Positions 1 through 11,145 of a DNA stretch of 64,000 bases are shown here, one piece after another. Below the pieces are notes generated by a model. The model ran no database searches and was not told the DNA's origin. It worked only from the letters and a program-made list of their open reading frames with translations. This DNA comes from Chlamydomonas sphaeroides. Lineage: Eukaryota > Chlorophyta > Chlorophyceae > Chlamydomonadales > Chlamydomonadaceae. The DNA lies in NCBI GenBank assembly GCA_001662425.1, contig BDDC01000007.1, positions 153,223 to 217,222 of the forward strand, written 5' to 3'. The position numbers were made by a program, and so were the translations under genes. Position 1 is the first letter of the stretch. Every line of letters begins with the position of its first letter.

Positions 1-672
1 TTACGCAAGCCAGCTGTTGGTGCGGGGCGGGCGGTGCGCCCGGCAGCGCATGCGAGGCAGTGGCACAGCCTGCGGGGGCCTTGGGTTTAGAGCTGGCGCT
101 GTGGGGCCTTGGGTTTAGGGCTGGCGCTGTGGGGCCTTGGGGGTTTAGGGCTGGCGCTGTGGGGCCGCACCTGCCAGGCCTTCTCAGTGAACTGGTTCTG
201 CGTGATGCGCTTGCCGCTGCCGGCGCCGCCCTGCGCGGCGCGGGTGGTCAGGCTGCGGCGGCCGGGGCTGCGGGGCGGGGAGGGCCGGTTGGGCGAGCAG
301 GGGCCAGGGAGCGGGGGCAGGGGCGGTGATGGGAGCCAGGGGGGTGCGGGGTGGAGTTGCCCACGGCTCGAGGGGCAGCGGGTGAGCAGCGGAGCTCGGG
401 GGCAGGAGAGCAGGTGTGCGCGCAGGGGCTCACCGTCCAGTCACGGGGCGGAGCGACGGCGCCAGCGACTGTGCGCCGGCGGCCAGAGCAGAGCCGCGGG
501 CCACCGGGAGGGCGCTGAAGGGCATGATGGAGTCGGTGGCTGAGGCCAGCAGGGCGCGAGGCGTGCCGCGGCCGCCCACGCGGGGGGTGGCCGGCGCGTG
601 GCGGGGCCCAGCAGTCAGGCCGGAGAGGACCCGCGGCACTTGCGAGGCGGGCAGGGAGCCCGCCTTCTGCAT
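1..672 (-). CDS. CLPB3: Chloroplast ClpB-type AAA+ disaggregase, N-terminal part (partial)
   Basis: ClpB/Hsp100 threads aggregated proteins through a hexameric AAA+ ring with Hsp70. Only the start is present. Exon 1 (672-434) encodes about 79 residues rich in Ser, Arg, Ala and Pro and low in acidic residues, as expected of a plastid transit peptide. Exon 2 (267-171; alternative acceptor at 252) reads KRITQNQFTEKAWQ, the conserved opening of plastid ClpB N domains. Exon 1 ends in phase 2 at GTGAGC and joins exon 2 in frame. The next donor is GTGCGG at 170, and 1-170 is intron. The rest, including both AAA+ modules, lies beyond the left edge. ATG 672 is the only start that keeps the transit peptide in frame. 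The family call rests on one short but diagnostic stretch; a mitochondrial ClpB is the main alternative. Confidence 0.75.
75..166. repeat. Intronic minisatellite, about 28 bp x 3
   Basis: Three near-identical units of about 28-30 bp (ggggccttgggtttag plus agctggcgctgt or a close variant) lie in tandem in the second intron of the ClpB gene. Each unit contains one TTTAGGG-like word, but this is not a telomere array. Confidence 0.85.
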
Positions 673-3374
673 GCTGGCCGTTCCTGTGCGGGAGTACGAG
701 GGCAGGGCGTGGTGCGATGCCGTGTCGGCGTTGGCGTTAGGGCGGGTCGGATTCTTGGTTGAAACGCAGCGCCCGTGAGCAGATCACGCGCAATTGGGCT
801 TTCATGTTGTAGCGAGAAGCCCCAAGGACGTGTGTGTACACGCGTGCGCGGCGCGTGACAGCACGCGGGTGCATGCGACACCCATCTCCCGGGCTGCACC
901 GCCAAGCGCAAGGCTCGGCTTGCCTGAAACATGCATCGTGCTGCCGATGCGCTGAAGAGCAGTCGGCAGGGCTCGAGCGAGGTTAAGGAGACCGTAGGGA
1001 AGTCCGTTGGCTGGCGCAAGGGATGCGGTCGCGACAAGACTGGCTACAACTGACGATAGCTCAGGTGCGACTTGTATCGGCATGCACAAAGCTGTTTACG
1101 TTGCAGTCTGGGGCTTGGTTCCAACCACGTCAGGATGAGGTTGACTTCAGGGGCACTTCAGGGTGTGATGGTCAGTGCTATAAATGCAATTTGCAACGCG
1201 ATACTTATATTCTTTGCTCGGCTGGCGATTTATACCAGTTGGCGCTGCACACGTACCCCATTCCCGAGCCTCCCCGAGGCTACCAGAAGGGCCTCAAGGA
1301 ACCTGCCGCCCAGCTGCCCTGGCACACACGCGCCTTGCGCCGCTAGCACCCCAGACATACTGCAATAAGCACCCAACGCTTCTTCCTCCTCAAAACCACG
1401 CCGTATTGCTTTGCGCCGGCTGGAGCTAAAACAAAGCCCCGAAGCCAGCCGGGGCCATACCCTACGGGCCACGGCACGCGCCCAGCAGCCTACACTCGCC
1501 CAGCCCTAACGGGCGCGTGAGGTACAATGCGCCATGTTGTACATGCTCTGCCTCACAGCTTGTCCCACAAGTGTTCGGCACAGCAAGCACATGTGTGTTG
1601 TGGGCCAGCGGGCGGTGCAGCGGGATATCCAGTGCAGCGCGACTCGGGCGCCTGTCGCATGCCAACGCACTCAGAATGCTAAGCAAGCTGGACCCACCCA
1701 GACCGACGCAGCAAGGCAGAAAAGAAGACGGTACTCACGCCGGCATGACACCGTAGACCGTACACGGAAATCCACACCCTTCATGAGAGTCTTGCGCAGC
1801 TCAGAGGCACCGGCCCGCCGGAACATTGCGCCGCCGGCGGGCATGCCCCCTCAAGCAGCCGCAGCTCCGGTCGGCATCAGCACCAAGAATGTCAATCGCT
1901 AAGAAGCCGCCAGCACTTAACAGATATACATCAGGCGTCGCCCTGAATGGCCCTGCCCCGGCTGTTGCGGGGGTGGACTGCCGCGCTGGCGGTGCGGGCC
2001 TGTCGTACACAACGCCGGTACGACCAGCTGCCAAAACGCCCGACAAGGAATGGGGTGCATACGGAACCGCACAGCAATCGCGCACTCACCGTTTCTGCAT
2101 GCCTCGGTGCCGGCTGCCGCGCTGCATACCCGCAGGCGCAGCACGTACACACACAAGGCGCCTACGGCACACACACGTCCCTCTGGCACACCCGGGCTCT
2201 CGCCCCCGCCGCCCCGCACCGTCGTGCCGTTCCATGGCCACGGCTCCTCGCCCCATGCCCCCACGCTTTGTCGTACTTGGCCACCGCTTGCTTGCACGCT
2301 TGCCGCCGCACACCATCAATGGGGTCTCATTCCCCGGGAATCCGAGACCTCGTGCCCATCTGCCTCTCTCGCGCTCTCTGTCCCTTTGCCCCAATCGCCC
2401 TGCAAGCTCGTGCCTAACCGGCCTAACCGCCCGCCTCCTCCTGATCTCGACCCACTATCAGCCGAACTCCCTCCTCCGTATCTGCTGCGCAGCGGATGCT
2501 GCAGAGCATGCCGCACGGTACTAGCACCGTCGCAGGCCGTGCACCCCTCGGCGTTATCTTGTTGTGCCAGCGCCGACACGCGGGCTCCCCGCCCCACCCG
2601 CAACAGGTGGCACACCGCCGCGAGCACACCGTCCCAGTCGCAACAGCACGCCGGCACCACCGGGTGCCATGCCTGGGTTCGCTTCCTTTGCGACACCCTC
2701 CACGGCGGCATCAGAAGCTCCACCAGCACCGAGGTTCATGCGGGCTCCCACCCCCGACCGGTGACGCCGCATACGCCGAGCACACCGCCGCAGTACAACC
2801 AACGCCTGGCCTGTCGCTGCCACCGCCAAGCGGCGGGGCGAGGCCACCACCAAACGAAGCCCGCTCGCCGATGCGACAGCTCAAGGAGCGAGCCGCAATG
2901 CACGGCCGGCCCCGGCCGTTCGCATCGCGCCAGGACGTACCCGGGGCCGCCTACCGCTTATGTGGCCGGACGGCGCCGTGACCGTCAGCGGCCGAACAGC
3001 AGGCCAGGCTGACGGCGCTGCGGCCTTCCAGGCACCCATCACAACCCAGCCTCACCACATCTAGGTTTACTGAATCCGGTGCGGGCAGCTCTTGACACCA
3101 CATACTTAGTCGCTTGCGGCCATCCAGGCATCTCACCCACCCCGAAACATGCCTGCCTGCCTGCCTGCCTACGTCGCCTCGCCACACCTCTGTTGCCTGC
3201 ACCAGGTGCGGACGGCTCCTGACACCACGAGCGTAGTTTCGAAGCTTTGCGAGGGAGCCCAATCCGCCGAAACGATGGACCGCAGTGGCCCGATGCTGGC
3301 GATGAAGCCCTCACACACGAAGGCCGTGGCGGATTCAGCGTCTTAAACGGCCGCGTGACGCAGCTGCTACTCCT
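673..3374. other. 2.7-kb stretch without a confident gene
   Basis: Lies between the ClpB start and the kinase stop (both minus), so it should hold the ClpB promoter and the kinase 3' UTR. GC is lower than in the flanks. A TATAAAT word (plus) is at 1179-1185. Several plus-strand frames look weakly protein-like: an ATG at 1889 opens about 58 codons ending at a possible donor near 2047; a frame around 2567-2761 stops at 2762-2764; and the same frame resumes to a TAG at about 3062. I cannot join these into a convincing gene, and third codon positions are less GC-rich than in neighbouring genes. No minus-strand TGTAA signal was found downstream of the kinase stop. Confidence 0.5.
3050..3246. repeat. 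Degenerate direct repeat plus TGCC microsatellite
   Basis: Two diverged copies of about 70 bp (about 3050-3122 and 3176-3246) share the frame cctc-(a/g)-ccaca ... ggtgcgg-(g/a)-c-(a/g)-gct-c-tgacaccac. They are separated by a (TGCC)n run at about 3149-3168. No coding sense was found. Confidence 0.5.
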
Positions 3375-6300
3375 CTACACCATCGACGAACCTGCCACGG
3401 CCGTGGCCACACCGCCCTGCGCCAGCGGCAGGGCCTGCGCCTCCGCCCACAGCTCCGGCCCTGCGGGCGCTGCTGCCGCGGGCGCGCCCTGCGCCGCCGC
3501 CAGCTCGGCCTGCAGCCAGGGCACGATGTCGGCAAAGGCGGGCCGCTCGTCGGGGCCGTCGGCCCAGCAGGCGGCGATGAGCGAGGCCAGTGGTGGCGGC
3601 GTGGAGGGTGGCAGGGGCGGTCGCTGGCCCTGCACCCCCACCACGAAGATGACCTGCAGGTGCAGATCGGGCCGGGTCGGGGCGTGTGTTCAAAAGTAGG
3701 GACAAAAGCACGACACGCGCGACACGCCTGCGTGTGCGGTGTGTGGTGTGCGGCGTACTGGCAAGGCACTGGGGAAGGCGAGGAGGGTTGGGCCGAGAGA
3801 GAGGGAGGGTGCAGATCGTTGTGTGCAGTCCCGCCCCCCCCCCGCACCTGCATGGGGTTGTGCAGCTCCCGCCACGGCTGCTCGCCGGTGACGCACTCCC
3901 ACAGCGTCATGCCGAACTGCGCGGGCGGGGCCGAGGCGGGGGGCGCGAGGGGCAAGCCAGCGGGTGTGGAGCCGTGCTGGGGCCGGGCTGCCCGGGGCGC
4001 TGTGCCGCTGCTGCGTGGGCGCGCAGCCCGCCGGTCCAGCGCTGGTGGGTTTCCGCGCTCGCCTGACTGAGAGCCCCTCCCCTGGGCCTCACTCACCGCG
4101 TACACGTCGACCTTCTCGCTCACAGGCCGGCCCTCGAACTGCTCGGGGGCCTGAGGAGCCAGGCGGCGGGGCCGAGCCGAGCGTGCGGTTGGCCGGGACA
4201 GGGTGGGTGCGGTCCTCGCAGAGCGAGCGGCCCCAGCACCGCCCACGACATCCTCCACTGCCAAGCCCTGCGCGCGCCCCCAGCCGGGCCCCGCTCCCCC
4301 ACCACGCCACGCACGCACCATGTACGCGGGCGTGCCGGCGTGCGCGTTGCGTGTGGAGGCCAGCGTGCGGTCCTTGATCTTGGCGATGCCAAAGTCGCAC
4401 ACCTGGGGGTAGGGGGGTAGGGGGGGGTAAGGGGGGGTTAGGGGGGGGGTCCGGGTGCATGTTTCGCGAGGAAGGGGAAGGGAGGGGTGAGGGGCGGCAG
4501 AGGTGGGTGCGGCGGCGCGAGCGGCAGCAGCGGTGCAGCACGACACCGCAGCCCTGCACGGCGCGGGCGCACCTTTGCGTTGCCGTCGGCGTCCAGCAGC
4601 ACGTTCTGGGGCTTGAGGTCTGCAGCGGGAAGGGCCGGGCGGGAAGGGTGCGAGGCGGGACGTCACGGCGGACCGCGCGGGGTGCAACGAGGCTGGCGTG
4701 GGCGGGGCACCCCGCTCCTCCCCTCCTCCCCTCCTCCGCTCCTCCCCTCCTCCCCTCCACCTCCGCCCTGCCCCTGTTGTCCCCACCCCCTCCCGCCTGC
4801 CTTCCTCACCCCGGTGCACCACGTGGGGGTGCAGGTAGGCCATGGCGCTGGCCACCTGCAGCCCCAGCCGCAGGACCTGGGGGGCGGGGTGGGGGGAGAG
4901 CATGGGGTACGGGGAGGGGAGGGAGGTGAAGGAGGGGCGGGAGTCGAGGGGAGGGCGAGGGGGGCTGCAGGAGCATGCCGCACAGGGGCCCCCCGCACCT
5001 CGTGCGGTGCCCGTGCCTCCGCCCACCTGGCCGCACCAGGGCGTAGCTCATGGGCTGCTGCGGGTGGCCGAGGGCCCGGCCCCCGCCTCAGCCCGCCCTC
5101 GGGGGGCCCACCTGCCCTGGCCGCACCTGGACGTAGCTCATGGGCGGGTGCAGCTTGGCGGGGCTGCCGCGGCGGCGGCCGTGCAGGCGGCCGTGCAGCG
5201 AGCCGCCCGGTGCCAGCTCCTGGGGCCAGGCGGTGCGGTGGGGTGGGTGCGGTGGATGGGGCACTGGTCGGGCAGGGCGGCGGCAAGGCGGCGGCAACGG
5301 CGCGGGGCTGCAGGGAGGGCCCAAGCCCCGGGGCTGCAGGGAGGCCCCAAGCCCCGGGGCTGCAGGGAGGGCCCACTCCGGCCGTCGCGCTGAGGCGGAC
5401 CGAAGCGCTGAGGAGCCGAGGGCCCTAGTGCACTGAGATGACCTGATCTGCCGATGGCCCCCCTGGCTGTGAAACGGCGACCTCCGCTTTGCGGTGTAAC
5501 AGTAACAGTAACAGGCCGCCGCGGCGCCAGGCCCCTCCAGGCCCCTCCAGGCCCCTCCGCGGCGCACCTCGACGATGCACACGTGCGGCGGCGCCAGGCA
5601 GGCGCCGAAGAAGGCGATGATGTGGGGGTGGCTCAGCTGGGACAGGACCTGCGGGGTGGGGAGGGGACGTGGTGTGGCGAAGGCCGCAGGGCGTGGCGGG
5701 GCAGCGCGGCTGCTCAGGCCCCCGGGACCAAGCCCGTGAGGCCCCCAAGGGCCATGCGCCCCGCCCACGGCCGCGTGGCACGTGGTTGGCGGTTGCAGCA
5801 GCAAGTGCGGTGTGCACACAAGTGGGCAGGACAAGCCGGCATGATGCAAAGCCCCGCCCACCCCGCCCAACGCGCCCACGGCCGCACCTGCACCTCCTGG
5901 CGGATGCTCTCCACGGCCTGGGGGCACCACCCCGCCGCCGCCGCCGCGCCCGCTAGGCCGGCGCCCGCCGCCGCGCCGCCAGGCCCCGCCGCCGCCGCCT
6001 CCCCGGCCGCCGCCGCCGCCGCCGCTGCGTCTCCCAGCTCCACCAGCGGCACCAGCTTGACGGCCACGGCGCGGCCGCCCCAGGAGGCGGCGTAGACCTG
6101 GCCAGGCAGGGGGCAGGGCCAAGTGGGTCAGGGTTGAAATCAAGGCGTCGGGCGGAGGGGCGGACAGGTCGGCGGCGCATAGGAGGGGAGGCAGTAAGGC
6201 AGTACGGCAGTACGGCAGTACAGCGGTGCGTTGGCGCTGACCTGGCCGTAGGCTCCGCTGCCCAGCCTGCGCTGCAGCACCACCTCCCGTGCAAAGTCGA

Positions 6301-9300
6301 TGGCAACCCAGGCGGCCTGGCGGTGGGGGTGGAATGGGGTGGAATGGAATGGGGTTGGGTGGGGGCAAGGCGACGTGGCAAGGACGTTTTTAAGGCATGT
6401 CGGGCGGTTAGGCGCGCCAGACTGCACGAGGCCGGCCGTACCTGCCGGCCGCGCAGGGGCCCCACATTGCTGGCGGTAGCAGTGGTGGTGAGGGCGCCTG
6501 CGGGGCTCATCGAGGCGTCGCCGGTCAGCTGCGGGGCGGGGCCGCCGTCGACACTGACCGCCGCCCGGCCGCCGGCCGGCGGCCCGACCACCGCCGCCGC
6601 CAGCACGCCGCCGTTGGTCGCACTCAGCGGCGCGGGCAACATGGGTGCGGCGGCGCCATCCGCACGGCCCCTGAGGCTCGCGCCGCAGGTGGCAGTGGTC
6701 CGCCGGTCGTAGGCGCCGGGCGGTGGTGCCTCACTGCTGCCGCTGCCACTGCCGCTGCTACTGCCGCTGCCACGCCGTGTGGCGGAGGCAACCGCCGCCG
6801 GCGGCGGAGCCGGTAAGCGGGCGGCGCCACGCTCGGCGGCGTCGGCGTCGGCGGCCGCGGCGGCGGCGCCGCTGCCGGCCCGGCCCGCTAGCTGAGACAG
6901 GCGAGCCAAGAGCGAGGCGGGAGAGGAGCGCGTGGCGTGCAAGGGAGGCGGCGCTGTGACCGGGCCGCTGCGTGCCGCCGCCGCCCCGTCCGCTGCGACC
7001 TCAAGTGACACGTGACCCGACGGCGCAGACGCCGCCTGGCGCGGCGGGAAGGTCCCCGACTGCGTCGGGCTCGAACGCATCAGCGCCGCCGCCGCGGCGG
7101 CGGAGTCGCTGCGCGCCCGGCTGAGGCTGCGTGGCGGCGCCGGCAACAGCGGCGCCGGCGGCTCCGCCGCCGCCCGCGGCGGCGGCAGCGGCGCCGGGTT
7201 GCCGTCTCCGTCCCCGTCGACCTCGACGTCGGCGTCGACGTCTTGCATCGTGGAAGTGTTTTGGGCGGACGGCACGGCCGGCAGCAGGTTGGCCGCCGCC
7301 GCCGCCATCAGCGCACCCAGCGTCAAGCCGCGCACGCCGCTGCCGCCGCCGCCAGCCGGCCTGTGCACGGCGGCGGCGGCGGCGCCGTGGGAGACTACGG
7401 GGTTCCAGAACGCAGGCTGGGCGCTGGGGACGAAGGCCCGGGGAGGCCAGGAGGCGGCGACGACGGGCGTCGGGGCGTCGGGGCTCGCGGCCTCGGGTCC
7501 GTCGGCGCTGAGGCGGGCGGCGCCCAGGCCATGCAGCCACTGCTGCTCAGCACGGGGGTGACCGTGCAGGTAGCCATGGGCGTGGGCGAGGCCGTGGTGC
7601 TGAGCAGGCAACGAGGCGCTGGATGAAAGCAGCAGCTGCATCGCGCCGCCGTTGGGCCGGCCGGCGGAGCCGCCAGCGCCGACGGCGGCGGCGCCGTCGG
7701 CGCTGGCGGCGGCGCGGCGCGGGTGCGTCCGTGGCGAGCCACTGCAGCTCGGCATGGGCGACGGCGCCGGAGCCGGCGGCGTTGGCGGGCAGGGCTCCAG
7801 GCCGGCGGCGGCGGCGACGGCGGTGTCCGCGGCGGCGCCGCGGGTGCGGGTCCGCAGTATGAGGGCGGCGGCGGCGGTGGAGAGGCCGCCGGTTCCAGAG
7901 GATGGGTAGTCCAGGGTGGGTAGGCGCTTGTGGGCCGTTGGGGACTCGGCGGCGGCGGCGGTGAGGGTGATGGCGGCGCCGCCGCGGCCGTCGGGTCCGC
8001 TGGGTCGGCGGACGGAAGGGCGGCGGGAGCTGCTTGCACCGCCGCCGCCGTCGCCGCCACCCGACCGCTTGAGGCCCATCGCCACCAGGGCCTTGCGCAG
8101 CGCCGAGGCGTCAGCGTCGGCGGCGCCGCCAGGTGCCTGGCGCCGCCGCCGCCGTACGGCGAACAGCACCGCTGCCGCCAGCATGACGGAGCCGCCGACG
8201 GCGCCAGCCACGGCGCCGGCAATCGTCGCGGCGAGGCCGCTGCCGCCACCGCTTGCGATACCGCCCCTGCCGCCGCCAGCCGGCGCGTCTAGGGGCCGGC
8301 CGTCGCCAGCGGCCCCTGGTGCACCCGGCGTGTCCTTTTCAACGGTGTCGATGGGCAAGCTGCCGTCAGCCGTCGGCGAAGGTGACCGCACCTCCGCGTT
8401 CCGGTTATCGCTGCCGCCGCCGACGGTGCTCGGGCCCTGATCGTCCTCGTCGCCGTCCGCACCGCTGACGGCAGGGTCGGTGTCGCTGGGGGCCGGGAAG
8501 GGCAGGTCGGGGCCGGCGGACTGCTGCATCTCATTCGGCGGCGGTGGCGGCGGCGGCGGTGGCGACAGCGTCGGGCCGCGGGCGCGGATCGCCGCCGCCA
8601 GCTGCTCCAGCAGCGCCGCCAGGTTAGAGCCGTTGCCCAACCCCAGGCCAAGGCCCAAGCCGCCGCCCGCCTCCTGCAGCGCCGCCAGTAGCTCGCTGTC
8701 AACGTCGATGCCCTGCGCCTCCGCCATCAGCAGCGTCTGCAGCCGCCCCAGAGACTCCAACGACACCGCCGGCGGCAGCGCCGCCGCACCCGGCGGCACC
8801 GCTGGCCCCGGAAGCGACGGTGGCGGCGCAAAGCTCCCCGGCGATGCTGGCGGCGGTGTCAGGCTGGAAAGCAGTACGGTGAGCTCGCTGAGTGTCGTAC
8901 GGAGGAGGCTGTCCGTGTCGGGTGGCGGCGCTGACCAGGGGATCCACGGGTCGGGGCCCGGGGTAAGGTTCGTGCCGTTGGATTCGAGCCCAGGCAGCGG
9001 CGCCTGACTGGCAGGCGGCGGCGGCGGCGGGGGCGGAGGCGACGGAGGGACCGGGGGTGGGGCCGGGGGCGGGGCCGGCACGGGCAGCGGCAGCGGCCCG
9101 ATGGCGTCCAGCTCGCCGCAGCAGAAGACCGAGGCGCACGCCAGCAGCGGCGGCGAGGGCCGCCGTGGCGGCGGCGGCGAGGTGCCTGCACAGGCAATCG
9201 TCAAGCAGCGAGCGGCGATCGAGCGTGAGCTCACCGCAACATAGACCCTGAGCCTAGATGCTGCGGGACTCCAGACAGAGACCCAGAGGCCAAGCCTGGA

Positions 9301-11145
9301 CGCGCACCATCGGATACCGCCGCCGCCGCCGCCTCGTCCTTCTCCGCCGCCTTGAGCTGGCGATAGGTGAGGGTGCACGGCGGCAGCGCCAGGCTGGGCG
9401 ACGGCAGCTGCACGCAGCGCTGGCCGTTCAGGAAGACCGACCCGAACTCCAGCGGCGCGGCGCCGCCGCTGGCGTTGCTGGGCTCGCCGCCGCCGGAGGC
9501 GGTTGTGTTGGCGGCCGTGGTGTTGACGGTCGCGACGGTGAGCGCGAAGGCCGCGGCGCCGCCGTCGGGCGGGATGGACGGCGCGTCGGCCGCATTGACG
9601 ACCCGCACCGGTGAGCCCTCGCCTGCATGTCACGAGCATGTTGGGGACAAGCGGGAGAGGGCATGGAAGCATCGAGCGGCTGGCAGCGGCTGTCGCAGGG
9701 CGGCGCTGGGCGCAGCGAGGCGGGCCGCAGGAGTCCATCCGGGGCGTCCGGCCGTGGGCGCACCCGAGGTGATGAGCACCGCCGAGTCCACGTCCGTGGC
9801 GCGGAAGGCGGTGTGGTTGGTAAAGCGCCACACCAGTTGCCAGCCATACAGCGCCTCCTGCGGACACACAGACGGCAGTGTGGCGCAGAGCAGGGCGCGG
9901 GCGCGGCTCAGGCCGGGCCACAAGCCTACCGAGGGCCCCTGCCAGACTGGAGCGCGCCCTCGACCAAGGCCCAGCGACACCCGCCGCCGTTGGCCACACG
10001 CACCCGTCCGTTGTTGAGGAGCATGGCCACAGCACAGAGCGGTTCGTCCTCGCCCGCCTCGTCCTCCGCCTCGCCCTCAGCGCGGCCGCCCTGGCCGCGG
10101 CCGCCGCCGCCCGCCGCCCGGCTCTGCCGTACCGCCGCTAGCAGCGTCGCGCTGGGCAGCACGAACTCAACCGCCAGCGGGCAGCTCAGGAGCGCCGGCT
10201 GGCCGCGCAGCAGCAGCGCCTCCGCCAGGTCGCCAGAGGTGCCGTTGACGGCGGTGGCACCGCCAGTGCTATTGGATGGCGGCGCGAGCAGCGCCGCCGC
10301 CGTTGCCGCGCACTGCTGCCTCCGCACCGGTGGTGACGGCAGCGCCGGCGGCGGCGGCGGCGGCGGCGGCGACCGGCGCGGCGGCGGCGGCCGCGGAGTC
10401 TTATTCTTGCCATCGCCGTCGTTGCCGCCGTCAGACCCGTCGCGCTGGGCGAGGCGACGGCGCCGCTGGCGGCCGTTCTTGGCTGACCGCGCATAGCTGC
10501 TGCCGCTAGCGCCCGCGGTCGCGCTGGCCGAATGGTGGCTGGCGGCGGCACCGCCGTCGAGGCTGCTCGAGGCGAAGCCGCCGCCGGCAGAGTGCAGCTG
10601 CGCCGGCCCTGCGTCCATGTTGGGTGCAACCGCGCGGAAGGGCAGAGGCAGAGGCTGTACGGCACCGAGCACGGCGGGCTGCCCTTGGGGGCCTGCGCGG
10701 TCGGGGTGGCACCGTGGTACCGGGCCAGGGATGCTGGGGTCAGTTTAAATGCTGCCCTGCCCCTGGCCCCTCGACGTGGACCCGGCACCCGGCACGTACC
10801 CTGGGAGGCGGGGGCGACGGAGGCCACACGCGGGGCCCACAGCACTGCAGCCGCCAGCAGCAGCGCCAGCGCCAGGCGAGGCGCCGGCCGCAGCCGGGGC
10901 CGGACGGGTGGCGGCGCGACCCCGCCCGAGGCCCCAGCAGCCTCGCAGCCGCGCCCCTCCGCCACCACATGCTGGCTGGGCGCCTGCGTCGCACTGGCAG
11001 CCAGGGGCGAGGGCGGCGGCGCAGCGTGGCCGGGCTCTGGCGCCGCGGCTTGGCTGGGTCGCGTCCGTGACCGCAGCTGCCCGCAGCGCCGAGCGGCATG
11101 CCCGCGTCCTGGGCCGGGCCCGCCGTGTCCTGGGCCGCACGTCAT
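3375..11145 (-). CDS. Receptor-like protein kinase (Raf/TKL-like) with secreted-type ectodomain
   Basis: Single-pass surface kinase, expected to phosphorylate Ser/Thr in response to an extracellular cue. Fifteen exons: 11145-10800, 10683-10004, 9857-9764, 9622-9308, 9185-6442, 6316-6242, 6097-5888, 5648-5568, 5219-5127, 4876-4810, 4619-4573, 4402-4319, 4150-4097, 3916-3848, 3653-3375. They join in frame to 1,745 residues. A hydrophobic segment at about 91-103 is the likely signal sequence; the true start may be further in or in another exon. The ectodomain has a beta-rich part with GWQLVWRF, reminiscent of CBM2/COBRA-like folds, then a poly-Pro hinge. A membrane span lies near residues 797-821, followed by RRRRR. 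The catalytic domain is at about 1405-1720: GSGAYGQVY, VAVK, HRD (split by an intron), DFG, APEQF, and DERPAF at the end. All key residues are present, so it should be active. The ligand is unknown. Confidence 0.85.
4405..4453 (+). repeat. G-rich intronic tract
   Basis: Runs of five to nine G separated by ta, taa or tta lie on the plus strand in a kinase intron, so they are C-rich in the transcript. The tract is capable of forming a G-quadruplex in DNA. Confidence 0.7.
5028..5144. repeat. Duplicated exon end with 5' splice site in kinase gene
   Basis: A 27-nt word including the last codons of the exon encoding MSYVQ and its donor occurs at 5118-5144 (functional copy) and at 5028-5054 (copy inside the following intron), with two mismatches. 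The intronic copy keeps GTGCGG, so it could act as a decoy or alternative donor. Confidence 0.7.
5300..5374. repeat. Intronic minisatellite, about 27 bp x 3
   Basis: Tandem units of ccccggggctgcagggaggg-type sequence in the kinase intron between the helix-C/beta-5 exon and the following exon. A second short run of three ccaggcccct units is at about 5528-5558. Confidence 0.8.

Noticed and set aside
75..166. Telomere-like TTTAGGG words
   Set aside because: One word per 28-bp unit, not a head-to-tail heptamer array; intronic minisatellite.
2050..3012. 320-codon plus-strand ORF
   Set aside because: His/Pro/Arg/Ser-rich with no helix pattern or family match. Chance open frame in GC-rich DNA is more likely, though pieces of the region are flagged as uncertain.
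9186..10035. Upstream part of the long minus-strand open frame that ends at 5953
   Set aside because: Only 9185-6442 of this open frame is used as an exon. The region above it is read in other frames by exons 10683-10004, 9857-9764 and 9622-9308, which join in phase.
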